From NCBI GenBank assembly GCA_030602715.1, contig JAUVZD010000002.1, positions 62,001-126,000 of the forward strand: 64,000 nucleotides of DNA, read 5' to 3'. Source of the DNA: Candidatus Coatesiibacteriota bacterium. Its GTDB lineage: Bacteria; RBG-13-66-14; B26-G2; JAUVZD01. The notes beneath the pieces are model-generated. The model saw nothing but the letters and a program-made list of their open reading frames with translations. It made no database searches and had not been told where the DNA came from. Below, in pieces: positions 45,306 to 55,026 of the stretch (positions are counted from its first letter, which is position 1; each line of letters opens with the position of its first letter). The position numbers were made by a program, and so were the translations under genes.

Positions 45306-46418
45306 TCAGTCCGAGAAAAGCCCGCAACAACGACTGCACCCCGGCAGAGTCCCCCTCCTTCCGATGACCCGTCTAAACCTGCGCATGCGCTCGCCGTTCC
45401 ATATGTCCCCAAAACCCGCCTGACGGATGTTACCGGCATTGTAGCCCAGGCAGGGGGTTACCGTCCCGTCGGCGGCGATATCCACCCTGAGCCAGCGTGA
45501 GAGGCACCGTCCCCTCACCTTCCCCCGTGCATCACGATAATAGGTAGAAATCTCCTCCGCGCTCAGGTCAGGATACAGGTGCACCGGCAACCCCCAGTCT
45601 TTTCCCTTCACCTCAGCTATCATCTCCGCCACCGGAGCACCCGACGGCAGTTCTTCTTGCAGGAAATCGCCCAGGGTAGGGCTCTCCTCGCCCAGCAGAC
45701 GACGGGAGAGTGCCTGGTGGGCGGAGAGGGCAGGCTGGTCGGTGAACCACAGATGTTGGACGGTGGCACTGTCCAAAGGCAACTTGCCCAGCTCTCCCAG
45801 AAGCCCAGGTATCCCCTTAAAGGTCTGCGGAGTTACGGTCGCCAGGACGCGCACCAGGGGGCGCAGTCTTCCCCGCTTTCTTTTCGCCTCCTCCAGGGCT
45901 ATGATGCCCTGCACCGCCCGGCGAAAACTGCCCTCCTTGCCCCGTAAGCGGTCGTGAAGTCCCTCCACCCCATCTAAAGAGATAGAGACGGTGTCAAGCC
46001 CAGCCTCCACCAACTCATCCCCCGCCTCGGCGAGGAGAAGACCGTTGGTGTTGAGCCCCACCCGCAGACCCCTGCTCCCCGCAAAGGCGACAATCTCCAC
46101 CACATCCCCACGCAGTAGGGGCTCACCGCCGGTGAGACCGATGCGGGGATTGTGGGGGGCAATCTCCTCTAAAAACCGACAAATCTCCCCGGTGGAGAGC
46201 TCATCCGTATCCTTTGAATATCTCACCCAGCACATGGGGCAGGAGAGATTACAGCGGTCGGTCAACCAGAAGCTGACCGAGTAAGGGGGAAGAGCCCTGC
46301 CGTCCATCATGCGCACCTCGGCTCGGGTAGCAAGGCGCACCAGCCTGAGCGCTTCCCGGCGGGCGTGGGCGAAAGTGAGCGTGCGCAGACGCCTGCTTAA
46401 AAGTTTTATACCCCTCAT
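45306..46418 (-). CDS. Radical SAM/SPASM-like protein
   Basis: Radical SAM enzyme of unknown substrate, probably modifying a surface molecule or peptide. CNLSCPMC (Cx3Cx2C) is near residue 53 after SVSFWLTDR; the domain continues with IGLTGGEPLLRGDVVEIVAF and LDTVSISLDGVEGLHDRLRG. The C-terminus carries extra cysteines (GRCLSRWLRVDIAADGTVTPC and GTLPGCSRCCGLFSD), consistent with a SPASM/Twitch auxiliary cluster. Start ATG 46418, one base off the GT4 stop (46420). Located between GT4 and GT9 genes in the same operon. Confidence 0.87.
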   Translation of the reverse strand: MRGIKLLSRRLRTLTFAHARREALRLVRLATRAEVRMMDGRALPPYSVSFWLTDRCNLSCPMCWVRYSKDTDELSTGEICRFLEEIAPHNPRIGLTGGEPLLRGDVVEIVAFAGSRGLRVGLNTNGLLLAEAGDELVEAGLDTVSISLDGVEGLHDRLRGKEGSFRRAVQGIIALEEAKRKRGRLRPLVRVLATVTPQTFKGIPGLLGELGKLPLDSATVQHLWFTDQPALSAHQALSRRLLGEESPTLGDFLQEELPSGAPVAEMIAEVKGKDWGLPVHLYPDLSAEEISTYYRDARGKVRGRCLSRWLRVDIAADGTVTPCLGYNAGNIRQAGFGDIWNGERMRRFRRVIGRRGTLPGCSRCCGLFSD

Positions 46419-46419
46419 C

Positions 46420-47607
46420 TCAGTCTATCTCCAAGCCCAGCTCCCGGTATAGTTCCAGGTATGCCCGGACCATGTTGCCTGTGGTGAATCTTTCCATTAT
46501 CTTCCGCCTGCCCCCATCCGTCAGACGCCGAGCCAAGGCAGGATTCTTGATGAGCGAGAGCAGGGCATCCACCAGTGGGAGAACCTCCCCAACCGGAACC
46601 AACAGACCGTCCACATTGCCTTCAACCAGCTCCGGCGTCCCCCCGGCGGTGGAGGCAACTACCGGCACCCCTGCAGCCATAGCCTCCATAATGGATAGGG
46701 GAAGTCCCCCCTCACTCATTGAGGGGTGGATGAAGATATCGCTCGCGGAAAGTATATCCGGTATATCGGTTCGGAAGCCGAGGAAATGGACACGCTGGGC
46801 GATGCCCAACAAACGAGCTGTCTCTTGCGCCTCACCCTTCTTGGGTCCCTCACCGACCACGAGTAAATGGGTATCAATCCCCCGCTCAACCAGCCGGGCG
46901 ACCGCAGAGAGCGCCTGACCGTGCCCTTTCTTATCTATTGCCCCGATGAAACTGACTAACTTTGCATTTGGGGGTATCCTCAAACTCGCCCTGAGTCCCC
47001 TTCCGCTTCCTCTGCCAAATTTCTCGCCGTCTATGCCGTTGTAGATGACCCGAACCCTCCCCTCCAACCGCCTCAGAGCCATCCTCCGCACCTGGCGAGC
47101 CATATACTCGGAAGGAGCCACCAGTCGGTCAAAAGCACGACCGAGTAGATAGCGATAGGTCATCGCCGGCAGATCGTTTCTGGGACGCAGGGTGCGGCGG
47201 TCAAGATTTATCTCTCCGTGCTGGGTGGAGACGGTGGGCAAACCGAGACTGAATCTTGCGGTCAGCGCACAGGCAAAGTCAGCACGGCGATTGTGGGAAT
47301 GGGCGATTACCCTGCCCAGAGGACGAAGCGCTCCGGCAAGCTCCCCCAGGCGCAGGGCTCCCAGCTTGCCGGTGAAGGAATAGGGTAGTAAACCCACCCC
47401 CAGCTCGGCGAAACGGTGAGCGTAAGTTTCAGTGCGGGGATAGGCAAGCCAAACCCGGACTCCGGCGGAGAGCAAACCCCGAGAGAGAGCCGACACCATG
47501 GCCAGATTCCCTCCCCAGGATGACTGAGCGTGAATCATGACCACGCCAGCCGGGGATGAGCTGTTATTTCCAGTAAAATCCATTTCAACCAAGTATGATA
47601 TTTCCAA
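46420..47607 (-). CDS. Glycosyltransferase family 4 (GT-B)
   Basis: Retaining nucleotide-sugar glycosyltransferase. The 395-residue protein has the N-terminal SWGGNLAMVSALSRGLLSAG, then the C-terminal donor site: LVSFIGAIDKKGHGQALSAV, RVHFLGFRTDIPDILSASDIFIHPSMSEGGLPLSIMEAMAAGVPVVAS (glycogen-synthase-like EX7E pattern, here SEGGLPLSIMEAM) and GGTPELVEGNVDGLLVPVG. The start is uncertain: TTG 47607 or ATG 47583, neither with a good ribosome binding site. It heads the minus-strand glycan operon next to the divergent mreB. Confidence 0.9.
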   Translation of the reverse strand: MEISYLVEMDFTGNNSSSPAGVVMIHAQSSWGGNLAMVSALSRGLLSAGVRVWLAYPRTETYAHRFAELGVGLLPYSFTGKLGALRLGELAGALRPLGRVIAHSHNRRADFACALTARFSLGLPTVSTQHGEINLDRRTLRPRNDLPAMTYRYLLGRAFDRLVAPSEYMARQVRRMALRRLEGRVRVIYNGIDGEKFGRGSGRGLRASLRIPPNAKLVSFIGAIDKKGHGQALSAVARLVERGIDTHLLVVGEGPKKGEAQETARLLGIAQRVHFLGFRTDIPDILSASDIFIHPSMSEGGLPLSIMEAMAAGVPVVASTAGGTPELVEGNVDGLLVPVGEVLPLVDALLSLIKNPALARRLTDGGRRKIMERFTTGNMVRAYLELYRELGLEID

Positions 47608-47679
47608 ACCATGATGTCAAGGGATTGTATTATCATGAGTAGAGCCGTAAAAAATGAACCCAATACACACGATTTGTTA

Positions 47680-47708
47680 TTGAAAAAAATTTTTGCGTAT
47701 GTTAAAGT
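47680..47708 (+). promoter_or_regulatory. Candidate sigma70-type promoter of mreB
   Basis: TTGAAA at 47680-47685, a 17-base spacer, then TAAAGT at 47703-47708 with an upstream TATG. AT-rich surroundings between divergent genes. The -10 is the same word as that before PfkB-acsB. Confidence 0.5.
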
Positions 47709-47765
47709 TGTTTGTTAATAGGTGGGGGCATAAACAGACGTAAATCTTCAAGTAAGGGAAAGGCA

Positions 47766-48791
47766 ATGAACAGGTTTAGAAGATTCTTTTCCTCCGTAGG
47801 GCGGGATATGGCTATCGACCTTGGAACCACCAACACGCTCATTTACACCAAGGGCGAGGGTATTGTCCTCAACGAACCCTCGGTGGTCATCGTGACCGAG
47901 CGCGACGAGGATGTGGTCGCCGTAGGGGCCGAAGCCAAAAGTATGGTCGGTCGCACCCCGAGCACGATAAAAACCGTCAGGCCGTTGAAGGACGGCGTGA
48001 TCGCCGACTTCAAGCTCGCCGAGGAGATGCTACGCCACTTCATCAACAAAGCTCGCGACGGGCGGGGTCTGATCAAGCCCCGAATTGCAATATGCGTGCC
48101 TTCGGGAATAACCGAGGTGGAGAAGCGGGCGGTCAGGGATTCGGCGGAACATGCAGGAGCACGGGAAGTCCTACTCATCCAGGAGCCTATGGCGGCGGCT
48201 ATAGGAACGGATCTGCCCATCCACACCCCTACCGGCAACATCGTGGTAGATATCGGTGGAGGGACAACCGAGGTAGCGGTAATCTCATTGGACGGCATCG
48301 TGGCTTCCAACTCCACCCGGATAGCCGGGGATGAAATAGATGAAGCTATTGACCAATACCTGAAGAAGACCTACAACCTGCTGGTAGGCGAGCAAACCGC
48401 CGAGCAGATTAAAATCCAGATCGGCACCGCCTACCCCCTAGAATTGGAGGAGAGCACGCTCATCAAGGGTAGGGACCTAGTCGCCGGCATTCCCAAGACC
48501 CAGAAGGTCTCATCCCGAGAGATCCGGGAGGCAATCAAAGAACCGGTCACCGATATCGTCAACACCGTTCTGCACACCCTGGAGCAGACTCCACCGGAGC
48601 TCTCTGCGGACATCGTCGATAGAGGAGTCGTCATCTGCGGCGGTGGAGCCCTCCTCCGGGGAATGGACCGCCTGTTGAGCAAGGAGACCAACCTACCCGT
48701 TCAGGTGGCGGAGAACGCACTGACCTGCATCGTCCAGGGGACCGGGCGGGTTCTGGATGACCCGGAGCGCTACGCAAATATCTTCATTTAG
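47766..48791 (+). CDS. mreB: Rod-shape determining protein MreB
   Basis: Actin-like ATPase organising cell-wall synthesis along the side wall. From ATG 47766 (after GGGAAAGG) 341 residues, the normal length. An amphipathic N-terminus (MNRFRRFFSSVGRDM) is followed by AIDLGTTNTLIYTKGEG (phosphate 1), CVPSGITEVEKRAVRDSAEHAGAREV..., GNIVVDIGGGTTEVAVISLDG (phosphate 2) and VVICGGGALLRGMDRLL (adenosine). First gene of the mreBCD-mrdA-rodA operon. Confidence 0.97.
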   Translation: MNRFRRFFSSVGRDMAIDLGTTNTLIYTKGEGIVLNEPSVVIVTERDEDVVAVGAEAKSMVGRTPSTIKTVRPLKDGVIADFKLAEEMLRHFINKARDGRGLIKPRIAICVPSGITEVEKRAVRDSAEHAGAREVLLIQEPMAAAIGTDLPIHTPTGNIVVDIGGGTTEVAVISLDGIVASNSTRIAGDEIDEAIDQYLKKTYNLLVGEQTAEQIKIQIGTAYPLELEESTLIKGRDLVAGIPKTQKVSSREIREAIKEPVTDIVNTVLHTLEQTPPELSADIVDRGVVICGGGALLRGMDRLLSKETNLPVQVAENALTCIVQGTGRVLDDPERYANIFI

Positions 48792-48854
48792 TCGGGCAAT
48801 AACTGAATCCATCCTTAACTTCAAAAACCATCCCCGGCACGAATGGAATGTTAA

Positions 48855-49823
48855 GTGCGATTCCTCTACCCAGGTTTTTTTCACCTACTGGTGGCTCTGT
48901 TCATCAGTGCTTCTTTGATTACCATTGATTCTCTGGGGTTGATTGAAGCACGACACGCCCTCCATTCCTTGCTCACCCCCATAGAACGCCTGGCAGGCGC
49001 CCTGCGCAACATCCAGAAGACCCAGGACCACTTGGCGGAGCTTTCCGCCGATTCCCCATCCCCACAAAGTTCCTTCGCATTCGGTGAGCTGACCCGAGAA
49101 AATGCCCTCCTGCGCCAACTACTCGGTTTATCCTTCTCCGTCCCCTACACCCCACTTCCGGCAAATGTCATTGAGAGCTCAATCCAACTGGGGGAGAATT
49201 ACCTGGTGATAGATAAAGGGGCCATGGACGGATGCGCCCCCGACCAGACGGTGGTATGCGGAAAATACTTCATCGGACGGATAGATGAGGCGGGCTTAAA
49301 CTCCAGCCGGGTGGAACTCTTAGGAGCGAATACTTTGCGGGTGGCGGTCTATCTCCCCCGAAGTGGATTCCAAGGGGTGCTACGACCTCGCCCCAATGGC
49401 GGTCTGGAAATCTACTACCTTCCGCCCCGGGCGGCAATCCAGGAGGGCGATTTGGTCTACACCTCCGGGCTGGGGGGAAAATTCCCCAGAGGGCTTCTGG
49501 CAGGCGTCGTAAGCAGGGCGGAAAGCATACCCGGCGAACTCTTCCTGGACTGCCTACTTACCCCTTCACCACATCTCCACGCGACAACGGTTGTGGCTGT
49601 GCTTCTTCCACCATCACCCCCCATCCCTCCCACCCCACCAACTACAGAGGAGAGGGAAATTGAAGAGAAAGTACTTAGAGAGGATGAGTATGAACAGCCT
49701 GTGGGCGAGGAGAGGGAGGAAATAACTGTAGAGGAGCCGGCTCCGCCAACCACGGAAGAAGATGAAATTGAAACAACACCGCCTACAGAGCAACCGATGG
49801 AACCGGGGGAGGAGGAGCGATGA
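48855..49823 (+). CDS. mreC: Cell shape-determining protein MreC with acidic proline-rich tail
   Basis: Periplasmic scaffold linking MreB to penicillin-binding proteins. One N-terminal membrane helix (FFHLLVALFISASLITIDSLG), a coiled-coil stretch (about 35-85), then the beta-barrel core: LVIDKGAMDGCAPDQTVVCG, GYIDEAG-like FIGRIDEAGLNSSRVELLG and YLPPRAAIQEGDLVYTSGLGG. After about residue 245 comes an unusual tail of Pro/Thr/Glu (PPSPPIPPTPPTTEEREIEE and onward to EPGEEER), not part of usual MreC. Start GTG 48855. Its stop overlaps the mreD ATG. Confidence 0.95.
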   Translation: MRFLYPGFFHLLVALFISASLITIDSLGLIEARHALHSLLTPIERLAGALRNIQKTQDHLAELSADSPSPQSSFAFGELTRENALLRQLLGLSFSVPYTPLPANVIESSIQLGENYLVIDKGAMDGCAPDQTVVCGKYFIGRIDEAGLNSSRVELLGANTLRVAVYLPRSGFQGVLRPRPNGGLEIYYLPPRAAIQEGDLVYTSGLGGKFPRGLLAGVVSRAESIPGELFLDCLLTPSPHLHATTVVAVLLPPSPPIPPTPPTTEEREIEEKVLREDEYEQPVGEEREEITVEEPAPPTTEEDEIETTPPTEQPMEPGEEER

Positions 49824-50362
49824 ACCACACAAGTTCTCACATCACTGCAAAAGCCCCAACGCTCACCCTCAATGATAGAGTGGCGGTCCATCTTGCCCTT
49901 CTTGCTGTGGTCCTGGTTCAGGTGGTGCTAAGGGAGTTTATCTCCCTTTGGGGTGTAACCCCATCACTCATTATTGCCGCCACCGTATTTCTTGCCCTAC
50001 AGTTGGGTCCCCGGGCGGTTGTGGCGTGTGCCCTCACTGCAGGTCTAGTTTTCGACCTCCTCTCCTATCACATACTGGGAAGTTCCGCCTTTGCACTATG
50101 CCTCACCGCATGGCTGGTTGGTTTCGTTCGGGGTTTGGTCTTTCGCCAGACTCTGCTCCTCTATCTAGCGACAATATGTGGAGCCACCCTCGTCTATACC
50201 ATAACCATCAGCATCATCAACTGGCTTGCTAGAGGAGAAGGGGTCATGGTTCTGCACCTGCTTTGGCAGATACCTCTCTCCTGCGCCCTCAATTTCATCG
50301 CCCTCCTGGTGCTCATCCCCATCTTAAAGCGGGTCCTGAAGGGAAGGTTGAGCCGTGGCTAG
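49820..50362 (+). CDS. mreD: Rod shape-determining protein MreD
   Basis: Integral membrane partner of MreC. 180 residues, mostly hydrophobic helices: VHLALLAVVLVQVVLREFIS, LIIAATVFLALQLGPRAVVACALTAGLVFDLLSYHILG (as segments LIIAATVFLAL and ALTAGLVFDLLSYHILGSS, the latter the MreD hallmark), and ALNFIALLVLIPIL. ATGA overlap with mreC; eight-base overlap with mrdA implies coupled translation. Confidence 0.93.
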   Translation: MNHTSSHITAKAPTLTLNDRVAVHLALLAVVLVQVVLREFISLWGVTPSLIIAATVFLALQLGPRAVVACALTAGLVFDLLSYHILGSSAFALCLTAWLVGFVRGLVFRQTLLLYLATICGATLVYTITISIINWLARGEGVMVLHLLWQIPLSCALNFIALLVLIPILKRVLKGRLSRG

Positions 50363-52385
50363 TAAATGGCGCTACTACTCCATCCGCATATTTTTTGGCA
50401 TCTGCTTCATGACCTTCGTATTCAGGGTCTTCTGGCTGCAGGTGGTGGAGGGAGAGACCTTTTCACAGATGGCGGAGAAGAACCGCATCCGAGTGGTGGA
50501 CATCCCTGCGCCTCGGGGAAATATCTATGACCGCAACGGCGAACTGCTTGTCACCAACCGCGGCTCCCTTTCAATACTTTATATGCTGCCCAAGGGAGCC
50601 ACTCCAGATAATGAACTTTTAGCTGAACTCTGCGCTATCCTGGAGCTATCTCCCGACGAGCTTATGGAGCGCATAGAAGGAGACCGACTCCCCTTTGAGC
50701 CCGCAGTGCTTCTAGCGGACGCTCCTCTTTCCATAGTCGCCCGACTGGAGGAGAGATTGGGTGGAAACGAACACATCTTCGTGCGGGCGGAGGTGACGCG
50801 GGAATATATCATCGGAAATACCGCCTGCCATCTGCTGGGCTACTGCGGCGAGGTGGACCAGAATATGCTCTCCCTGGAGAAGTATTCACAACTCACTATG
50901 GGGGATATCGTCGGTCGGGCCGGGGTGGAGCTCGTCTTTGACCAATTCTTGCGAGGAATAGACGGCAGGGAGTTTGTAGCGGTCAACGCCATGGAGGAGC
51001 GTTTGGGTCTGTTCAGCTCCCCCGACCCCATCCCCCCCACCCCCGGCAACGACCTGTATCTGACCATTGACCTGCGCCTACAGCAGTTTGTGGAGGACAT
51101 TCTGGCAGAGCTGACCCAGCCGGGAGCCATCATCGTCGCCGACGCCAGAAACGCCCAGATACTTGCTCTAGCCTCATCGCCCAAATACGACCCCTCAATA
51201 TTTGAGCGAGGCATCTCTCCGCAAGACTGGGCTACCCTGGCAAGTGACCCTACCCATCCCCTGCTCAATCGTGGAGTCTGCTGTTCCTTTCCTCCCGGCT
51301 CCACCTTCAAGATAATCACCGCAACCGCCGGTCTGGAGGAGGGCATTATCACCCCGGACGAGCTGATGCCCCTCCCCTGCTACGGCTACTATGTCTTTGG
51401 AGACCATACCTTCCGTTGCTGGAAACCCGGTGGTCACGGCTCACTCAATATAGCCGAGGGACTGACCAACTCATGCAATGTCTTCTTCTTCCAGTTGGGC
51501 TTCAAGGTGGGACTGGAGAATCTGGAGAAATATTCTCGCAAGTACCTGCTGGGCGAACCCACCGGCATTGAACTGCCCGGTGAGGCCCGCGGTCTGATCC
51601 CCTCCATTGCCAAACTTCAGGAACAATACGGCGATAAGTGGCCTGCCGGCGAGGTGCTCAACGACGCCATCGGTCAGGGTCACGACTTAATCTCCCCCCT
51701 GCAACTGTTGATGGTGCTTACCACCATAGCCAACGGCGGGGAGGTTCTTCGCCCCACCCTGCTCAATAAGATATGCTCCCCGCAGGGAGAGCTCATCGCC
51801 GCCTTCCATCGAGTGGTGCGCAGTAACCCGGGGTTTTCTGACACCACCATTGAGACCATTTTGACGGGACTGGAAGGGGTGGTCAACCGTTTCGGAGAAA
51901 ATGAGCACCGTCTTGTGGGCAAGACGGGAAGTGCGGAAAATCCCCACGGCGACACCCACGCCTGGTTCGCCGGCTTCGCCCCCAAGGAAGATGCTCGCAT
52001 CTCCCTGGTTATTTTCGTGGAAAATGGAGGCTATGGAGAATCGTATATCAAGTATGCCAAGCAGATTATCGGCTTCTGTCGGGAAAACGGCATTCCGGAC
52101 CAGGATTGGCCCGAAATCCCAAAAGAGACCGAGGAGGAAAAACTAAAGCCCAAGGATTCCTTCCTCCACCGGGTTCTTTCTGGCGTTAGCCCAAAGCCAA
52201 AGAAAAGCGAAGAGATGGAAGCACCGCCCTCACCTGTTACCGCCGTTCCCCTCCCTCCAGAGGAAATAGAGGGAGGTGAGTCTTTCCCCGAGGAGAGTGG
52301 ACTACCCTCTGAGGAGCTACCCACCGAGGAGACTCCACCTTCAACTGAAGCGATAACTGAACCTCCCCCAGAACCCCCTCAGTAG
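50355..52385 (+). CDS. mrdA: Penicillin-binding protein 2 (elongation transpeptidase) with acidic tail
   Basis: Cross-links peptidoglycan during elongation. 676 residues: cytoplasmic start and one membrane helix (FFGICFMTFVFRVFWLQVV), dimerisation domain (ENRIRVVDIPAPRGNIYDRNGE-type segment, here VVDIPAPRGNIYDRNGELLV), and transpeptidase domain with SxxK in PPGSTFKIITA (about residue 316), SxN in TNSCNVFFFQ, and KTGSAE. A long Pro/Glu tail follows from about 600 (SPVTAVPLPPEEIEGGESF and onward). GTG 50355 overlaps mreD. The tail is like the one on MreC. Confidence 0.95.
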   Translation: MASKWRYYSIRIFFGICFMTFVFRVFWLQVVEGETFSQMAEKNRIRVVDIPAPRGNIYDRNGELLVTNRGSLSILYMLPKGATPDNELLAELCAILELSPDELMERIEGDRLPFEPAVLLADAPLSIVARLEERLGGNEHIFVRAEVTREYIIGNTACHLLGYCGEVDQNMLSLEKYSQLTMGDIVGRAGVELVFDQFLRGIDGREFVAVNAMEERLGLFSSPDPIPPTPGNDLYLTIDLRLQQFVEDILAELTQPGAIIVADARNAQILALASSPKYDPSIFERGISPQDWATLASDPTHPLLNRGVCCSFPPGSTFKIITATAGLEEGIITPDELMPLPCYGYYVFGDHTFRCWKPGGHGSLNIAEGLTNSCNVFFFQLGFKVGLENLEKYSRKYLLGEPTGIELPGEARGLIPSIAKLQEQYGDKWPAGEVLNDAIGQGHDLISPLQLLMVLTTIANGGEVLRPTLLNKICSPQGELIAAFHRVVRSNPGFSDTTIETILTGLEGVVNRFGENEHRLVGKTGSAENPHGDTHAWFAGFAPKEDARISLVIFVENGGYGESYIKYAKQIIGFCRENGIPDQDWPEIPKETEEEKLKPKDSFLHRVLSGVSPKPKKSEEMEAPPSPVTAVPLPPEEIEGGESFPEESGLPSEELPTEETPPSTEAITEPPPEPPQ

Positions 52386-52395
52386 AGTTTCGCAG

Positions 52396-53622
52396 ATGGT
52401 TAGAAAAAGCACATTCTTACGGGACTTTGACCTCCTCCTCTTCATCGCCACCATCCTTATTGCTCTGGTCGGCGTCGCTATCATCTTCTCTGCGGTCGGC
52501 GGTTGGGAAAGCAGTGGTCGCACCTTTGCCCTCAAGCAAACGGTCTGGGTGGCTTTGGGGATTCTGGTTATGGTGGCAGGTTTTCTAACCAACCCCGAGT
52601 GGCTCATCTCCAAGGGAAAGCCGCTCTACATCGGGGTCATCTCCATCTTGGTCATTCTTCTGGTTCTGGGCAGGTCGGGGCTAACCCCCGCACGCTGGTT
52701 CCATGTCGGATTATTTTCCATACAGCCAAGTGAGCTGGCAAAGATAGCATACTTGCTATACGCTACGGGACTTTTAGCAAAAAAGGCCCCCAAGACATAT
52801 CCGGCGCTTGCCTTTCATCTCTTCCTGGCTTTCTGCCCGGCACTGCTCATCGCCGCCCAACCGGATTTAGGAACCGCCTTCATCTTCCTGCCCCTTTTAT
52901 TGTTGGTCTTACTCTGGGCTGGCGTAGAGTATCGCCTGCTCATCATCCTCCTAGCCCCCCTGCTCTTCGTCTTCCTCTCCTTCACCCAATGGTGGATCAC
53001 CTTATCTGCATTCGCCGTCCTGGTGGTCGCCTTGCGCCTCCTCGGCGCCAACCCCAAACAAGTAGCCTCATGTGCCGGAGCCTGCGCCACCTTCGCCCTA
53101 GTAAGTCCCCTGCTTTGGAGATACATCCTGCGAGAGTATCAGCGCCAGCGCATACTTACCCTCTTCAACCCCTCCATCGACCCCCTGGGAGCGGGATACA
53201 ACATCATCCAATCCCAGATAGCTATCGGCTCCGGAGGTTTCTGGGGCAAAGGCTTCCTTGCGGGAACTCAGACCAAACTTCGTTTCCTGCCACAACAGCA
53301 CACCGACTTCGTCTTCTCCGTTCTTGCCGAGGAGTTCGGTTTTGTGGGAGTGATTCTGACCCTGGCGGTCTTCGCCTTCATCATCCTTCGGGGAACTCGC
53401 ATCGCCCGCCGGGCAATGAGCAAGGAGACCTCCATTCTGGCTATGGGAATAGTCGGCTTAATCTCCATACATGTCATAGTCAATATCGCCATGTCCTTAG
53501 GACTCTTTCCGGTCACCGGTCTTCCCCTGCCCTTCCTCTCCTACGGCGGCTCCAACATCCTGGTCAACTTCTTCTCCGTGGGTCTGCTTCTGGGCATAGA
53601 ATATCGCCGCCACTTCTTCTAA
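52396..53622 (+). CDS. rodA: Rod-shape glycan polymerase RodA (SEDS family)
   Basis: Membrane peptidoglycan glycosyltransferase working with PBP2. 408 residues, about ten helices: FDLLLFIATILIALVGVAII, VALGILVMVAGFL, and the SEDS signatures IQPSELAKIAYLLYATGLL, AQPDLGTAFIFLPLLLLVLL, FLPQQHTDFVFSVLAEEFGFVG and VTGLPLPFLSYGGSNILVNF. ATG 52396, ten bases after mrdA stop. Last gene of the operon. Confidence 0.95.
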   Translation: MVRKSTFLRDFDLLLFIATILIALVGVAIIFSAVGGWESSGRTFALKQTVWVALGILVMVAGFLTNPEWLISKGKPLYIGVISILVILLVLGRSGLTPARWFHVGLFSIQPSELAKIAYLLYATGLLAKKAPKTYPALAFHLFLAFCPALLIAAQPDLGTAFIFLPLLLLVLLWAGVEYRLLIILLAPLLFVFLSFTQWWITLSAFAVLVVALRLLGANPKQVASCAGACATFALVSPLLWRYILREYQRQRILTLFNPSIDPLGAGYNIIQSQIAIGSGGFWGKGFLAGTQTKLRFLPQQHTDFVFSVLAEEFGFVGVILTLAVFAFIILRGTRIARRAMSKETSILAMGIVGLISIHVIVNIAMSLGLFPVTGLPLPFLSYGGSNILVNFFSVGLLLGIEYRRHFF

Positions 53623-53637
53623 CATTCTGCGTAGAAA

Positions 53638-53666
53638 TGAAAAAAGCCGAGCCAGAGTAGCTCGGC
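53638..53666 (-). terminator. Intrinsic terminator of the saccharopine dehydrogenase-like gene
   Basis: Stem GCCGAGC (53646-53652) / GCTCGGC (53660-53666) with a seven-base loop. On the minus strand it is followed by TTTTTTC (plus A run 53639-53645). It ends the minus-strand gene at 53687 and can also stall rodA transcripts from the other side. Confidence 0.82.
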
Positions 53667-53686
53667 GCGCCAGAACATTCTTTTCG

Positions 53687-54835
53687 CTAATCCTCCCAGC
53701 GCATGGTCAACTCCATACCTCTCTTCTCAAGCTCGGTAATGAACTTATCCGGGGGCACCACCACCTCCACCGGGAGAACGCCCCGCTTTTTAATAATGCC
53801 ACTGCCGAGCATGTGGGCGACGATAGCCACCGGAAAACCGGTGGTGCGCATCATTGCGGTAAGCGCAGTGGTTTCGTCCATGTAGTCAATAATCTGATAG
53901 ACCAAGGTCTTCTCAACTCCCCCCACATTACCCTTTGCGGTCACCCGCAGAAGGACCACATCCTCCTCACCGTGAGGAATATTATTGTAGAATAGCCGGG
54001 CGGTAAGCTCCCGGGGACTGACCCACTGTCCACCCACCTCCACCGGCGTGGAGTTGAAGAAGCCCAGCTTGTAGAAAGCCCGCATTATCCGGGCGTGACC
54101 GGGATAGCGAATGGTCTTCTCATTCATCTCCCTCACCCGTCCGGCGTAGGTCTCAGGCAGGGTTGATACCCCCCCGGAGGTATTGAAAGCCTCCAATACC
54201 CCAAAAGGTTGGGGAAACTCTATCTCCTCCACATCCTCCAGAGGTTTGAGGGTAACCGTCTGCCCTCCCCGAACGGCGATGCAGGGTTCCACATATTCGT
54301 TGATCAACCCTTGCACGGAGAAGACCAGCATGTAATCCAGCGGGGGCTGGGGTTTCTTAGGCAGCCCCCCGACACGGATATAGATCTCATCTACGGAATC
54401 AAAGCGCATGAAAACATCGGCAACCAGGACCGAAACCATTCCCGGGGCAAGCCCGCAGTCGGGAACAACGGTAACTCCACCGGCTTTAGCGGAATCACTG
54501 AGTGCCATCTGAGCCCGCACCACGGCATTATTTCCCCCCATATCCACAAAGTGGGTGGAGGTCTCAATAGCCAACCCGGTCAGCTCCTGGTTATAGTGGT
54601 AGGAGACCGCACCCACAGCCACATCAGCCTTCTCCAACAGGGCGATCAGTTCATCACGCCAGCGGACATCAACAACCCTGGTGCTCACCCTCTCAGAGCC
54701 GATGAACTCCGAAAGCTCGGTGACCTTCCGCTCATCCACATCAGCCAGAACCAGCTCCTCCACATCGGGCAATCGGGCAAGGTCAAAAGCCACCGCCCTT
54801 CCCATCAAACCACAACCTAAAAGAAGGATGCGCAT
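53687..54835 (-). CDS. Saccharopine dehydrogenase-like protein
   Basis: NAD(P)-dependent oxidoreductase family member of undetermined substrate, lysine or carboxynorspermidine-type metabolism being likely. 382 residues: Rossmann start MRILLLGCGLMGRAVAFDLA, VELVLADVDERK-like EELVLADVDERKVTEL, and the conserved PDCGLAPGMVSVLVADV and GGLPKKPQPPLDYMLVFSVQG segments. ATG 54835 follows GGAGGGGGAAG; ten codons upstream are open but lack a ribosome binding site. Single-gene unit ending in the terminator above. Confidence 0.86.
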   Translation of the reverse strand: MRILLLGCGLMGRAVAFDLARLPDVEELVLADVDERKVTELSEFIGSERVSTRVVDVRWRDELIALLEKADVAVGAVSYHYNQELTGLAIETSTHFVDMGGNNAVVRAQMALSDSAKAGGVTVVPDCGLAPGMVSVLVADVFMRFDSVDEIYIRVGGLPKKPQPPLDYMLVFSVQGLINEYVEPCIAVRGGQTVTLKPLEDVEEIEFPQPFGVLEAFNTSGGVSTLPETYAGRVREMNEKTIRYPGHARIMRAFYKLGFFNSTPVEVGGQWVSPRELTARLFYNNIPHGEEDVVLLRVTAKGNVGGVEKTLVYQIIDYMDETTALTAMMRTTGFPVAIVAHMLGSGIIKKRGVLPVEVVVPPDKFITELEKRGMELTMRWED

Positions 54836-55026
54836 CTTCCCCCTCCATCGTGAAAAAGTAGTCAAATAATATAACAGTGTAGGATAAGGCTTTTGTCAAA
54901 TCAAGGGAATTTACCCCTCAACAGTTGCGTTCCAATATCCACCATCCACCTTACTGCCCTGGAGTAAACATTATTAACTTGGGGTTGTCCAATCCACTTT
55001 CAATCATCGGATGGGGGATTTTTCAT

